NCBI RefSeq assembly: GCF_009914055.1
Contig: NZ_CP028271.1
Span: 1,736,001-1,800,000 of the forward strand
Length of the DNA: 64,000 bases
Source of the DNA: Mixta intestinalis
Lineage (GTDB): Bacteria > Pseudomonadota > Gammaproteobacteria > Enterobacterales > Enterobacteriaceae
Reading direction: 5' to 3'
Numbering within the stretch: the stretch's first letter is position 1; each line of letters starts with the position of its first letter. Position numbers and translations under genes: made by a program. Below are positions 24,678-34,265 of this stretch, in pieces. The notes beneath the pieces were generated by a model, which made no database searches, was not told where the DNA came from, and worked only from the letters and a program-made list of their open reading frames with translations.

Positions 24678-26342
24678 TTAGAAGGTTTCCCAGTTAGTAT
24701 CCGTAGCGGATGCGCCAGCAGGCTTCAGCGCAGCGGTTTTGCCGGGCGCGGGCCTTTTCAGCACGGCGGTGCGGCTGACCTGGCTGTGACGCACTTTAAA
24801 TACCGAAACGGCCTGGCTGAGACGGCTCGCCTGCTCTTCCAGCGCGGCCGCTGCCGAGGCGGATTCTTCCACCAGCGCGGCGTTCTGCTGCGTAACGCGA
24901 TCCATCTCGGTCACCGCCAGGCCTACCTGATCGATGCCGCGGCTCTGCTCATCCGACGCTGAGGCGATCTCGCCCATAATATCGGTGACGCGCGTTACCG
25001 CGCTGACGATATCGCTCATGGTTTCACCGGCGGTACCCACCAGCGCAGAGCCGGTATCAACGCGCGCAACGGAATCCTCAATCAGCGATTTGATCTCTTT
25101 CGCCGCCTGGGCGCTGCGCTGCGCCAGATTGCGCACCTCACCCGCCACCACGGCAAAGCCGCGCCCCTGCTCACCGGCACGCGCCGCTTCCACCGCCGCG
25201 TTCAGCGCCAGGATATTGGTCTGGAAGGCGATACCGTCGATCACGCTGATGATATCGGCAATTTTCTTCGAGCTGCCGGCGATGTCGCTCATGGTTTTCA
25301 CCACGCCATCCACCACCTGCCCGCCCTTTTGCGCGGTTTCCGAGGCGCTCAGCGCCAGCTGCGACGCCTGGCGTGCGTTTTCCGCGTTCTGCTTCACGGT
25401 GGCGGTCAGCTGCTCCATGCTGGCGGCGGTCTGCTCCAGTGAAGCGGCCTGCTGCTCGGTACGCGAAGAGAGATCGTTGCTGCCTGCGGTGATTTCGCTG
25501 GCACCGGTATAGATGGCGTCGGAACCGTCGCGCACGTCGCTGACGGTACGTACCAGCTCCTGCTGCATGTTCTGCAGGCTGGCCGCCAGCAGGCTCATCT
25601 CATTACGCCCTTCCACTTCAATCGGCTGTGTCAGGTCACCGCTGGCGATAGCCTGAATATGCTGCATCACCTTTTGCAGCGGCTGGAGCAGGATACGTTG
25701 CAGGCCGAACCAGCACAGCACGATCACCGCCAGCACCAGCGTCATTACCGTACCCAGTATCCACAGCATGGTATTAAACGCACGTTCGTTTCCCGCAATG
25801 CCTTTTGCCGACAGCATCGCCTGTGCGCTGCGCCATTCGGTGTAGACCGCCTGGGCCTCATTCTGCTTCTGTTCGATATTGAGTTTATACATCGTCTCCA
25901 GCTGCTTCGCCGCCAGCAGCTCAGTCATATCGCTCAGGGTTTTCGCCAGAATGTTGTATTTTTCTTCCATGCGCTGCGACAGCGCATCGTCCAGGCCCGG
26001 CGTATCCGGCGTTGCCTTATATAAGCGGTACTGTTTAGCCGCTTCCGCCAGCTGACTGCGGCTCTGCTGCACCAGCGCATCCAGTCCGCCGCCGTTGATA
26101 TTGCTGGCCATATCGCTTTGCAGGCGCAGCATGCCCCGGTTCAGCGTGATACGCGTCTGGTTAAGCGCGATCCAGGCATCGGTGAGCGCCGCCACGTTTT
26201 GACTGGAAGTTTGCGAGACGGAAAAATTGGTTTTGTCCTGATTCAGCGCCTGGAAAAACAGCCCGCCCGCCAGCAGCTGCATAACGCCGAAAATAACCAG
26301 CACCACAATCAGGCTGGTCACGACTTTGATTCGCTTCAACAT
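24678..26342 (-). CDS. Methyl-accepting chemotaxis protein (ligand unknown)
   Basis: A 554-residue chemoreceptor with two membrane helices, a periplasmic sensor of about 155 residues, HAMP, a signalling hairpin and a C-terminal NWETF tail. The sensor keeps the general TRITLNRGMLRL helix but lacks the DQPTQ segment and the Tsr/Tar ligand pattern, so another ligand or a binding-protein partner is expected. From HAMP onward it is nearly identical to the neighbouring Tsr-like receptor in protein and DNA. That points to recent duplication or gene conversion. It has its own sigma-28 promoter. Confidence 0.92.
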   Translation of the reverse strand: MLKRIKVVTSLIVVLVIFGVMQLLAGGLFFQALNQDKTNFSVSQTSSQNVAALTDAWIALNQTRITLNRGMLRLQSDMASNINGGGLDALVQQSRSQLAEAAKQYRLYKATPDTPGLDDALSQRMEEKYNILAKTLSDMTELLAAKQLETMYKLNIEQKQNEAQAVYTEWRSAQAMLSAKGIAGNERAFNTMLWILGTVMTLVLAVIVLCWFGLQRILLQPLQKVMQHIQAIASGDLTQPIEVEGRNEMSLLAASLQNMQQELVRTVSDVRDGSDAIYTGASEITAGSNDLSSRTEQQAASLEQTAASMEQLTATVKQNAENARQASQLALSASETAQKGGQVVDGVVKTMSDIAGSSKKIADIISVIDGIAFQTNILALNAAVEAARAGEQGRGFAVVAGEVRNLAQRSAQAAKEIKSLIEDSVARVDTGSALVGTAGETMSDIVSAVTRVTDIMGEIASASDEQSRGIDQVGLAVTEMDRVTQQNAALVEESASAAAALEEQASRLSQAVSVFKVRHSQVSRTAVLKRPAPGKTAALKPAGASATDTNWETF

Positions 26343-26380
26343 ACTTACCCCTGGTATTGAGAAAATGAGCTACCAGCAGG

Positions 26381-26407
26381 TTATCGGCAACGATACGGCA
26401 ACGTTTA
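26381..26407 (-). promoter_or_regulatory. Sigma-28 (FliA) promoter of the second receptor
   Basis: On the minus strand TAAACGTT-N11-GCCGATAA has a perfect -10 and two mismatches in the -35 of the sigma-28 consensus. It is 39 bases before the start codon, the same spacing as at the Tsr-like gene. Confidence 0.85.
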
Positions 26408-26500
26408 TCGTCGCTGATGAAAAATCGGTTGGTTGAAGAATCGACATAAAAAAGATGCCGTCAAATGACGGCATCGGAGGGGAGTCAGAAACGGGAAGGA

Positions 26501-28174
26501 TTAGAAGGTGATCCAGTTATCCTCAGCGGATGTGCTGTTTTTTTCCAGCGCCGCGCCTGGTTTTAAGGTCAGCGCCGGTGCACCTGAACGCTCAGGGCTT
26601 TTTTCACCGACGGGCAGCGTAAACACGGCTACGGCTTTACCCAGGCGGCTGGCCTGCTCTTCCAGCGCGGCGGCGGCGGCGGCAGAAGCCTCCACCAGCG
26701 CGGCGTTCTGCTGCGTGACGCCGTCCATTTCCGTTACCGCCTGACCAACCTGCTCAATACCACGGCTCTGTTCATCGGAAGCAGCGGCAATTTCGCCCAT
26801 AATATCGGTCACGCGATTAACGGCATCAACGATTTCGCTCATGGTTTCGCCCGCGCTGTTAACCAGCTCCGCGCCGGTATCAACACAGCTGACTGAGTCC
26901 ACGATCAGATCTTTAATCTCTTTCGCTGCCTGAGCACTGCGCTGTGCCAGGCTACGTACTTCGCCTGCCACTACGGCAAAGCCGCGACCCTGCTCACCGG
27001 CACGCGCCGCTTCCACCGCCGCGTTCAGCGCCAGGATATTGGTCTGGAAGGCGATGCCGTCGATCACGCTGATAATATCGGCAATTTTCTTCGAGCTGTC
27101 GGCAATTTCACTCATGGTTTTCACCACACCGTCTACCACCTTGCCGCCGCGCTGCGCGGTTTCCGAGGCGCTCAGTGCCAGCTGTGACGCCTGACGTGCG
27201 TTATCGGCATTCTGTTTCACCGTCGCCGTCAGCTCTTCCATGCTGGCAGCGGTCTGCTCCAGTGAAGCCGCCTGTTGCTCGGTACGGGAGGCAAGATCGC
27301 CGCTATCCAGGGAGATTTTACTGGCGCTGGTATAGATGATATCTGCGCCGCTGCGCACGTCGCGCACGGTTGTCGCCAGTGAACGCTGCATATCACGCAG
27401 GCTTTCCGCCAGCTGGCCCATTTCGTTATGAGTGGTCACTTCAATTTTTGCCGTCAGATCGCCTTCGGTAATGCGCTTAATATGCGCGATAACGCCATCC
27501 AGCGGACGCAGCAGGATACGCTGCAGCACCACCCACATCGCCGCCAGGGCGATCAAGACCAGCACCATCATCAGCCCCGCCAGCATTAACGACTCTGAAT
27601 AATTATTTTCGCTTTCGCTGCTGGTTTGCTGTGACTGCTCGCGGTTGGTTTTAATCCACCGATCGTAAGCCTGTTCAAACCGATCCTGATAGCTCTGCGT
27701 CGGCTGGTCGAGAGCGCCTTGCATATCGCGCTGGGAAAGTAGCGTTTTCAGTTCCTGTAATTTTTTATACAGCTCCTGATAAGAATCAATTAACTCCTTG
27801 CTATCGAGATTTTTATGATCCAGATGACTTATCTGCTGATGTACCTGCTGGAACTCAGCATATTTCGCCTCGGCGTTTGCCAGCTGTTTACCCGCCAGCG
27901 CCAGCAGCTCTTCCGTCTGCGCATCCATATTACGCATTTCAGAATACATATTAATACGCAGCGCGGCGCGGTTCAGTGAACTACGCACCTGCAGTAATGA
28001 AGCCCGGAGATAATGTAAATGAGTACGGCGCAAACTATGCAGCTCTTCGGTTTTAACATTAGCCCGATTATCTTTGACGGATTTAAAATAGAACCCGTTA
28101 GTAACCATTTGCATAACGCCAAACAGTGCCAGTATCAAAAACATAACTGTCACAATCTTTATATTTTTAAACAT
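26501..28174 (-). CDS. Methyl-accepting chemotaxis protein (third receptor)
   Basis: A 557-residue chemoreceptor. Its periplasmic sensor has RSSLNRAALRINMY and LDQPTQSYQDRFE, so it belongs to the Tsr/Tar-type four-helix sensors, but the ligand is not predictable. HAMP and signalling domains are conserved, with small changes against the other two receptors (VRSLAQRSAQAAKEIKDLIVDSVSCVD). The tail is NWITF instead of NWETF; the aromatic ends that CheR and CheB recognise are kept. A ribosome site AGGGAC precedes the ATG. No clear sigma-28 site was found close upstream, unlike its two neighbours. Confidence 0.92.
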   Translation of the reverse strand: MFKNIKIVTVMFLILALFGVMQMVTNGFYFKSVKDNRANVKTEELHSLRRTHLHYLRASLLQVRSSLNRAALRINMYSEMRNMDAQTEELLALAGKQLANAEAKYAEFQQVHQQISHLDHKNLDSKELIDSYQELYKKLQELKTLLSQRDMQGALDQPTQSYQDRFEQAYDRWIKTNREQSQQTSSESENNYSESLMLAGLMMVLVLIALAAMWVVLQRILLRPLDGVIAHIKRITEGDLTAKIEVTTHNEMGQLAESLRDMQRSLATTVRDVRSGADIIYTSASKISLDSGDLASRTEQQAASLEQTAASMEELTATVKQNADNARQASQLALSASETAQRGGKVVDGVVKTMSEIADSSKKIADIISVIDGIAFQTNILALNAAVEAARAGEQGRGFAVVAGEVRSLAQRSAQAAKEIKDLIVDSVSCVDTGAELVNSAGETMSEIVDAVNRVTDIMGEIAAASDEQSRGIEQVGQAVTEMDGVTQQNAALVEASAAAAAALEEQASRLGKAVAVFTLPVGEKSPERSGAPALTLKPGAALEKNSTSAEDNWITF

Positions 28175-28709
28175 ACAAGTCCCTTATTGTTGATCGCATA
28201 CGGCACGGAGCCCGAACGTTACAGCACTTCCAAAGGCAGGCGCGGCAGCAGCCTGTACGGTTGTCACCGGTCTCCGCAACCCTATAGCGCCTTCTCGGCG
28301 GCTTTTGCCAGACAATTCTACAGCGATAAAAAACAATCTGACAGAGTGCGTGACTTCTGTTATTTCTTAAAAAGAAGTCATTTCTGACATTATTAAAACG
28401 AATTACTACTGTGTTGCGGGTAAAAATAAATCTTGTAGTTTGTAATTAATAAGAGGTATGGAAAAAGGAGACGGTATAAACGGCAATGGCGCAATAAGCG
28501 ATGATAAACCGTTTCTTTTATATGCTTGGCATATATTCTGCAAAACAGCCGTGATGTATTGTGAATGTTATTATCCTTTAACATGATTGTTTCCTGCTGT
28601 TTAAACCTGACTTCTAACTAAGTGTGAAAGTTTTATTTGTTACTCGCTATGCTAAAAAAGCATCTTTTCATTAACATGAATCTGGTAGGATTTTTCTGAA
28701 TTATATAGT
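28175..28709. other. Intergenic region between third receptor and cheW
   Basis: Over 500 bases without a supported gene. It separates the motAB-cheAW unit from the receptor-cheRBYZ unit and should hold a promoter for the third receptor. A poor match (TTCTCGGC near 28,294, -10 only) is the nearest to sigma-28 that I see. A 63-codon minus-strand frame at 28393-28584 has no protein-like support. Confidence 0.4.
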
Positions 28710-28740
28710 AAAAGGGCGACATTATGCCGCCCTTTTTTTA
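28710..28740. terminator. Terminator of the motAB-cheAW operon
   Basis: AAAGGGCG and CGCCCTTT form an 8-bp stem around a 9-base loop, about 45 bases after the cheW stop. T tracts follow on both strands, so it can work both ways. Confidence 0.85.
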
Positions 28741-28782
28741 TTTTGTCACGCCGTTATAATCAACTAACTTTACTACCTGCCG

Positions 28783-29280
28783 TCAGGCGCTGCGTAACGT
28801 GTCCATCAGCGCCATCTCTTCGCTACTCAGCAGCTTCTCAATATCGACCAGAATCAGCATGCGATCGCCCAGCGCGCCCAGCCCGGTCAGATACTCAGTG
28901 GACATGGTGACGGCGAACTCCGGCGAAGGACGAATCTGCTCGGCAGTTAGCGACAGCACGTCAGAAACGCCATCGACCACGATGCCCACCACGCGCTGTA
29001 CCAGATTCAGCACAATCACAACCGTGTTATCGTTGTACTCGACGCCAGGCTGCGCGAACTTAATGCGCAGATCGATAATCGGTACGATCACACCGCGCAG
29101 GTTAGTTACCCCTTTGATAAAGGCAGGCGTATTGGCAATGCGGGTAACCTGGTCATAGCCACGGATCTCCTGCACTTTTAGAATGTCGATGCCATACTCT
29201 TCATCGCCGAGCGTGAATACCAGAAATTCCTGGCCAACGGTCTCCCCGGCCAGCTTCGTTACATTTGCCATTCCAGTCAT
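28783..29280 (-). CDS. cheW: Chemotaxis coupling protein CheW
   Basis: CheW links receptors to the kinase CheA in the polar arrays. From the ATG at 29280 the protein has 165 residues and begins TGMANVTKLA like E. coli CheW; nine more codons upstream are not part of the family. The conserved GQEFLVFTLGDEEYGIDILKVQEIRGYDQVTRIANTP and NLRGVIVPIIDLR segments are intact. It follows cheA after 23 bases and is last in the operon before a strong terminator. Confidence 0.96.
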   Translation of the reverse strand: MTGMANVTKLAGETVGQEFLVFTLGDEEYGIDILKVQEIRGYDQVTRIANTPAFIKGVTNLRGVIVPIIDLRIKFAQPGVEYNDNTVVIVLNLVQRVVGIVVDGVSDVLSLTAEQIRPSPEFAVTMSTEYLTGLGALGDRMLILVDIEKLLSSEEMALMDTLRSA

Positions 29281-29303
29281 AGCTTTACCCTTAATTGGTT
29301 TGA

Positions 29304-31292
29304 TCACGCAGCGCTGGCCACGCGCTTCTCACGGTTCAATGATTGCAGCGCCGAAACATCGACAATCAACGCCACGCTGCCATCGCCGAGGATGGTGGCG
29401 GCGGAGATGCCCGGCACCTTGCGGTAGTTGCTTTCCAGATTCTTTACCACCACCTGATGCTGACCAATCAGCTGATCGACCAGTAACGCATAGCGTTTCC
29501 CGGCGCTTTGTAAGATCACCACAATGCCCTGCGTCGCTTCGGTTTTCGCGTCCTGTACGTCAAAGACGTTCCACAGCTCGACCAGCGGCAGATATTCGCC
29601 GCGTACCTCAAGCACGCACTCGCCGCCTGCCAGCGGCTTCAGGTCTTCCGCGCGCGGCTGCAACGATTCCATCACCGCATTCAGCGGCAGGATAAATACC
29701 TCATCGGCCACCCGCACCGACATGCCGTCAAGGATCGCCAGCGTCAGCGGCAACAGGATACGAATGGTGGTGCCTTTACCCTGCTTCGACGCGATTTCAA
29801 CGTGGCCGCCCATCTCCTGGATATTACGTTTCACTACGTCCATGCCGACGCCGCGCCCGGAAACATCAGTGACCTGTTCGGCAGTGGAGAAGCCGGGGGC
29901 GAAAATCAGCATTCCCACCTCTTCATCGCTCATCGCATCGCTGACCGGCAGGCCGGAGGAGAGCGCCTTCGCCAGAATGCGTTCGCGGTTCAGTCCCGCG
30001 CCGTCATCAATCACTTCGATACAGATATTGCCGCCCTGATGCTCAGCGGAGAGCGTCAGGTTGCCTACCGCGCTTTTCCCGGCGGCGACACGTTTTTCCG
30101 GCGATTCAATACCGTGATCGAGGCTGTTGCGCACCAGATGAGTTAAGGGATCGATGATGCGTTCAATCAGGCTTTTATCCAGCTCGGTAGAGCTACCAAG
30201 CAGCGTCAGCTCTACCTCTTTGCCCAGCTTGCTGGCCAGATCGCGCACCAGGCGCGGGAATCGGCTGAAAACATACTCCATTGGCATCATACGAATCGAC
30301 ATCACCGATTCCTGCAAATCGCGGGCGTTGCGCTCCAGCTGGCCCATGCTGTTCAGCAGATCGCCGTGGGCCACCGGATCGAGCGCACCGGAACGCTGTG
30401 CCAGCATCGACTGGGTTATCACCAGTTCGCCAACCAGGTTGATCAGCTGATCGACCTTCTCTACCGCCACGCGAATACTGCTGGACTCGCTGGTTTTCGC
30501 CGGAGCCACTTTCTTCGGTTCACGCTTCGCCGCAGGCGCTAATTCGCTCACGGATGCAGCAGGCGTGGCGGCAATTTCCGCCTCGGCCATCGTTGTCGGC
30601 GGCGCAGGTTCGGCAACCGGTGCGGAGGCTGCGCCCTGCGGGAAGCTAATCTGCGATTCTTCAATCACGAAGCAGAGCACCGCGACCAGATCGTCTTTGC
30701 CCACCGAGGAATCGAGCGTCGCTTCGAGGCTGTTTTCCCCTTTGATCACGTTGCTGACGCTGCCGAGGTTACCCAGCTCTTCCAGCAGCAGGCCAACTTC
30801 GTTCGGCTTCAGATCGCTCAGCTTCAGGCGCAGGCCTGTCGTTACCTCAGCGGTTGCCGGAGCGAAATCAATCTTTTTCACCGGCGCGATGGTTTCTCCC
30901 TTCGCTTCCAGCGCCAGCTGGCGCAACGCTTCACAGATATATTTAAAGCTGTTGGCGTCGGGCTCCTGTCCCGCCTTATAGGCATCGAGCTGTTCCTGCA
31001 TGATATCTTTGGTTTCCAAAAACAGGTTGATAATGTCAGTGCTGAGCTGCATCTCGCCCCGGCGCGCACCGTCCAGAATGTTTTCCAGGATATGGGTGGT
31101 TTCCTGCAAAACCGCAAAGCCGAAGGTACCCGCTCCGCCTTTAATCGAATGAGCCGCACGGAAAATGGCGTTAAGCTGTTCTGAATCGGGCTCCTGCGGA
31201 TCTAATCCGAGCAGGTGTTGCTCCATGTCCGCCAACAGCTCGTCAGCTTCATCGAAGAATGTCTGATAAAAATCGCTGATATCCATGCTCAC
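29304..31292 (-). CDS. cheA: Chemotaxis histidine kinase CheA
   Basis: CheA autophosphorylates under receptor control and passes phosphate to CheY and CheB. The phospho-acceptor is H48 in AAHSIKGGAG. A CheY-binding P2 domain, a dimerisation domain, an HATPase domain (LVRNSLDHGIE N-box, DDGAGLN G1, GRGVGMDVV G2) and a C-terminal CheW-like domain follow. I chose a GTG at 31292, which reproduces the E. coli start (x-SMDISDFYQ) and lies 5 bases after the motB stop. The length is 662 residues. The linker (about residues 225-265) is rich in Ala, Pro and Glu. Confidence 0.96.
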   Translation of the reverse strand: MSMDISDFYQTFFDEADELLADMEQHLLGLDPQEPDSEQLNAIFRAAHSIKGGAGTFGFAVLQETTHILENILDGARRGEMQLSTDIINLFLETKDIMQEQLDAYKAGQEPDANSFKYICEALRQLALEAKGETIAPVKKIDFAPATAEVTTGLRLKLSDLKPNEVGLLLEELGNLGSVSNVIKGENSLEATLDSSVGKDDLVAVLCFVIEESQISFPQGAASAPVAEPAPPTTMAEAEIAATPAASVSELAPAAKREPKKVAPAKTSESSSIRVAVEKVDQLINLVGELVITQSMLAQRSGALDPVAHGDLLNSMGQLERNARDLQESVMSIRMMPMEYVFSRFPRLVRDLASKLGKEVELTLLGSSTELDKSLIERIIDPLTHLVRNSLDHGIESPEKRVAAGKSAVGNLTLSAEHQGGNICIEVIDDGAGLNRERILAKALSSGLPVSDAMSDEEVGMLIFAPGFSTAEQVTDVSGRGVGMDVVKRNIQEMGGHVEIASKQGKGTTIRILLPLTLAILDGMSVRVADEVFILPLNAVMESLQPRAEDLKPLAGGECVLEVRGEYLPLVELWNVFDVQDAKTEATQGIVVILQSAGKRYALLVDQLIGQHQVVVKNLESNYRKVPGISAATILGDGSVALIVDVSALQSLNREKRVASAA

Positions 31293-31297
31293 GGTTA

Positions 31298-32320
31298 TCA
31301 CCTCTGCTGTGAGTCGCGATCAGGCTGCGACGGGTTAACGGGAGCGGCTGATGACGGCGGCTCCTGACGGGCCGACGCGGCCTGTGAAGGTTGATGATCT
31401 GGGTTAATAGCCGCATCGGTCGGCTGCGCCGGTGCGGTAATTTGTTTGATGCTCTGCGGATCGCTGAGCGTCGTTACGTCGCTTTCGGCATTCTCTTTTT
31501 CGATTTGCGCCTGCGTATCGTGATTCAGTACCAGCAGGCTGATGCGTCGGTTAACCGCCTCATCGCCACCACGGTTTTTCAGCCGCATAGTGTCGGACAT
31601 GCCTACCACGCGCAGCATTTTGCTGCCGTCAAGGCCGCCCGCCACCAGCTCACGGCGTGAAGCATTAGCGCGATCCGCCGACAGCTCCCAGTTGCTGTAG
31701 CCACGATCGCCCATTGCGTACTGGAAATCGTCGGTGTGCCCTGCCAGGCTGATTTTATTGGGCAGATCGTTCAGGATCGGCGCAATGGCGCGCAGAATAT
31801 CGCGCATATACGGCTCCACCTGCGCGCTGCCAGTTTTAAACATTGGGCGGTTCTGGCTGTCGATAATCTGAATGCGCAGCCCTTCTTCCACCAGGTTAAT
31901 AATCAGGTGAGGCCGCAGCGTTTTCAGGCGCGGATCTGACTCGATCAGCTGATCGAGCCGTTCACGCAGGCGATTGAGGCGAATTTCATCCAGCTTGCGC
32001 TTTTCCGCATCCATATCGATATGCTTTTGCACCTCGCCAATTTTCTGCGTCGGATCGTCGCCGCCGCCGGGAATCGGGCTGCTGCTGTCGCTGTTGCGCT
32101 GACCGCCGGTGATAGCCACCTTTAGCGGTGTCTGAAAATATTCCGCAATTTTGACCAGCTGCTGCGGATTAGCGATCGAGATCAGCCACATCACCAGAAA
32201 AAACGCCATCATCGCGGTCATAAAATCGGCGTAGGCGATTTTCCACGAGCCGTGACCACCCTCATGTTTTTTATGCTTGCGCCGTTTCACCAGCACAATC
32301 GGGTGATTGTCGTGTTTCAT
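31298..32320 (-). CDS. motB: Flagellar motor stator protein MotB
   Basis: MotB forms the proton-conducting stator with MotA and anchors it to peptidoglycan. The 340-residue protein has one membrane helix (about 28-50) with the essential proton-carrying D32 (AYADFMTAMMAF). A plug region and an OmpA-like peptidoglycan-binding domain follow (SLAGHTDDFQY...NWELSADRANASRREL). A long low-complexity tail after about residue 275, rich in Pro, Ala, Gln and Ser, is typical of enteric MotB. The start overlaps the motA stop by 4 bases. Confidence 0.96.
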   Translation of the reverse strand: MKHDNHPIVLVKRRKHKKHEGGHGSWKIAYADFMTAMMAFFLVMWLISIANPQQLVKIAEYFQTPLKVAITGGQRNSDSSSPIPGGGDDPTQKIGEVQKHIDMDAEKRKLDEIRLNRLRERLDQLIESDPRLKTLRPHLIINLVEEGLRIQIIDSQNRPMFKTGSAQVEPYMRDILRAIAPILNDLPNKISLAGHTDDFQYAMGDRGYSNWELSADRANASRRELVAGGLDGSKMLRVVGMSDTMRLKNRGGDEAVNRRISLLVLNHDTQAQIEKENAESDVTTLSDPQSIKQITAPAQPTDAAINPDHQPSQAASARQEPPSSAAPVNPSQPDRDSQQR

Positions 32321-33204
32321 GCGTCCTGGCCCGATGTCTGCTTAGCGGGCGATTTCGCGTTACGCACATGCTCTTCCAGTTCGGTAAACGACGGGCGTTC
32401 GGTGGAATAGAGCGTTTTGCGCCCAAATTCAACGGCGATCTGCGGCGCATAACCATTAAGGCTGGAGAGCAGCGTAACCTTAATGCACTGCATCATCTTG
32501 GTAGTTTCCGCACACTTCTGGCGCAGCACCGACGCCAGCGGCGAGACGAAGCCGTAGGCCAGCAGGATACCGAGGAAGGTTCCCACCATCGCATGCGCAA
32601 TCAGCGCGCCCAGCTCTGCCGCCGGACGATCCGCCGAGGCCAGCGCATGCACCACCCCCATTACCGCCGCCACAATACCGAACGCCGGGAGCGAATCACC
32701 TACCGCCGCTAAACTTTGCGCCGGTACGTCACATTCGTGCTCATAGGTCTCAATTTCCTCATCCATCAGCGCCTCAATTTCAAAGGCGTTCATATTGCCG
32801 CTGATCATCAGGCGCATATAGTCGGTAATAAAATCGACTAATTTATTGTCAGCAAGAATACGTGGATAATTGGCGAATATTTCACTCTCTTTTGGATTTT
32901 CAATATCGCGTTCCAGCGACATCATCCCCTGCTGGCGTGATTTCGCCATTAAACGATAAAGCAGCGCCATCAAATCCATATAAACGGCTTTATTATATTT
33001 TGAGCCGCGCAGCAGTAAGGGAAAGGCTTTTATTGTTGCCTTGATAGATTTGCCGTTATTACCCACAACAAAAGCGCCAATACCTGCACCGCCGATAATC
33101 AACAGTTCAGAAGGTTGATAAAGCGCCCCAAGGTGCCCGCCGACCATCATATAGCCGCCCAACACCGAAGCGACAACGAGGATATAACCCAGAATTACCA
33201 GCAC
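32317..33204 (-). CDS. motA: Flagellar motor stator protein MotA
   Basis: MotA is the five-subunit part of the stator; its cytosolic loop pushes on FliG. The 295-residue protein has four membrane helices, two at each end. The loop residues R90 and E98, which interact with FliG charges in E. coli, are both present at the same numbers (MAKSRQQGMMSLERD). It is first in motA-motB-cheA-cheW. It is about 135 bases after flhC, with a terminator between. Confidence 0.96.
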   Translation of the reverse strand: MLVILGYILVVASVLGGYMMVGGHLGALYQPSELLIIGGAGIGAFVVGNNGKSIKATIKAFPLLLRGSKYNKAVYMDLMALLYRLMAKSRQQGMMSLERDIENPKESEIFANYPRILADNKLVDFITDYMRLMISGNMNAFEIEALMDEEIETYEHECDVPAQSLAAVGDSLPAFGIVAAVMGVVHALASADRPAAELGALIAHAMVGTFLGILLAYGFVSPLASVLRQKCAETTKMMQCIKVTLLSSLNGYAPQIAVEFGRKTLYSTERPSFTELEEHVRNAKSPAKQTSGQDA

Positions 33205-33281
33205 AATAAATCCTTACGTCAGTAACGTGTTGGTGGAAGTTAAGCCAGAGAGCCGCAGGCGTTATTCAGCAACGTGGAGGC

Positions 33282-33312
33282 AAAAAAAAAGCAGCGGTTA
33301 AAAACCGCTGCT
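33282..33312 (-). terminator. flhDC terminator
   Basis: On the minus strand GCAGCGGT-TTTTA-ACCGCTGC is followed by nine T residues, about 30 bases after the flhC stop. A textbook intrinsic terminator separating flhDC from motA. Confidence 0.92.
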
Positions 33313-33339
33313 GGATGCCATTCCACAATGCGAACAATC

Positions 33340-33918
33340 TTAAACGGCGCGTTTAACCTGTTCATCCAGCAGTTGTGAAATGTTATCGGCAGTCTCTGTT
33401 GAAAGTTTACGTCTTTTTACCGCTCTTGATGGCGGCTGGCACAGGCTACAGGCAAAGCTACCCCGCGGCTGATGCGCATGGTTAATAAAGCTGCCGCCGC
33501 AGCATTTGCAGTCGGCCAGTTCAAGCATGCCGCTTTCCACAAAACGTACCAGTGTCCAGGCGCGGGTCAGCCCCAGCAGCGGGCCGTCATCTGACTGCGG
33601 GCACTGTTCCAGATAGAGGCGATACGCCTTAATGACCGCATCCACGCCGCTGGTCAGCTTGCTTTTCAGCAGAAACTGCCAGGCGTTACAGAACATCGAG
33701 GCGTGAATATTCTGTTCCCAGGTCATAAACCAGTCGGTAGAAAACGGCAGCATGCCTTTCGGCGGCGGACTGCCGCGCAGCTCTTTATATAATTTAATTA
33801 AGCGCCCACGGCTAAGCTGGGTTTCGCTTTCCAGCATCTGTAAGCGCGCGCCAAGCGTAATCAGCTCCATCGCCAGCTGAATATCACGCGCCTCCTGAAC
33901 AATACTTTTTTCACTCAT
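33340..33918 (-). CDS. flhC: Flagellar master regulator subunit FlhC
   Basis: FlhC joins FlhD as the FlhD4C2 activator of class 2 flagellar operons. The 192-residue protein matches E. coli (192). The zinc-binding Cys cluster is visible as CKCC and CSLC in LADCKCCGGSF...FACSLCQP. FlhC supplies most DNA contacts of the complex. Its ATG overlaps the flhD stop by one base (TAATG), so translation is coupled. Confidence 0.96.
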   Translation of the reverse strand: MSEKSIVQEARDIQLAMELITLGARLQMLESETQLSRGRLIKLYKELRGSPPPKGMLPFSTDWFMTWEQNIHASMFCNAWQFLLKSKLTSGVDAVIKAYRLYLEQCPQSDDGPLLGLTRAWTLVRFVESGMLELADCKCCGGSFINHAHQPRGSFACSLCQPPSRAVKRRKLSTETADNISQLLDEQVKRAV

Positions 33919-34265
33919 TATACCGCCCTCTTTTTCGGCGCTTCGTCTTTGGCGGCGTCGCGTAATAAACGGCTGGATAATAAAATGCCGGTGTGGATCT
34001 GCTGTAAATCATCCACACGAGATTCCTGCGTTAGGCGGTTAATAATATTGTGATCGTTAAAACGAAACTGGCATACCAGCTGGTTAGTTTCTGCCAGCTT
34101 AACCATCTCCGGCAGCGTCAACTGGGAGAGTGCATCCGCCATGGCTTCATCAATACCAAGGCGAAACATTGCAGAAGCTTTTTCCTGGTTAATTAAACGT
34201 TGTGCAAGCAGCAAGTATGACAAATTAATATCGTAAATATGTTTTAATAATTCGGATGTGCCCAT
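33918..34265 (-). CDS. flhD: Flagellar master regulator subunit FlhD
   Basis: FlhD is the partner of FlhC in the FlhD4C2 class 1 activator. The 115-residue protein (E. coli 116) is all-helical with the conserved start GTSELLKHIYDINLSYLLLAQRLINQEKASAMFRLGI. It is first in flhDC. It is preceded by a very long non-coding region with a CRP site, in line with the many signals that converge on this promoter in enterics. Confidence 0.96.
   Translation of the reverse strand: MGTSELLKHIYDINLSYLLLAQRLINQEKASAMFRLGIDEAMADALSQLTLPEMVKLAETNQLVCQFRFNDHNIINRLTQESRVDDLQQIHTGILLSSRLLRDAAKDEAPKKRAV

Noticed and set aside
28190..28220. Sigma-28-like ATACGGC/AACGTT before the third receptor
   Set aside because: The spacer is 10 rather than 11 and it lies too near the start codon.
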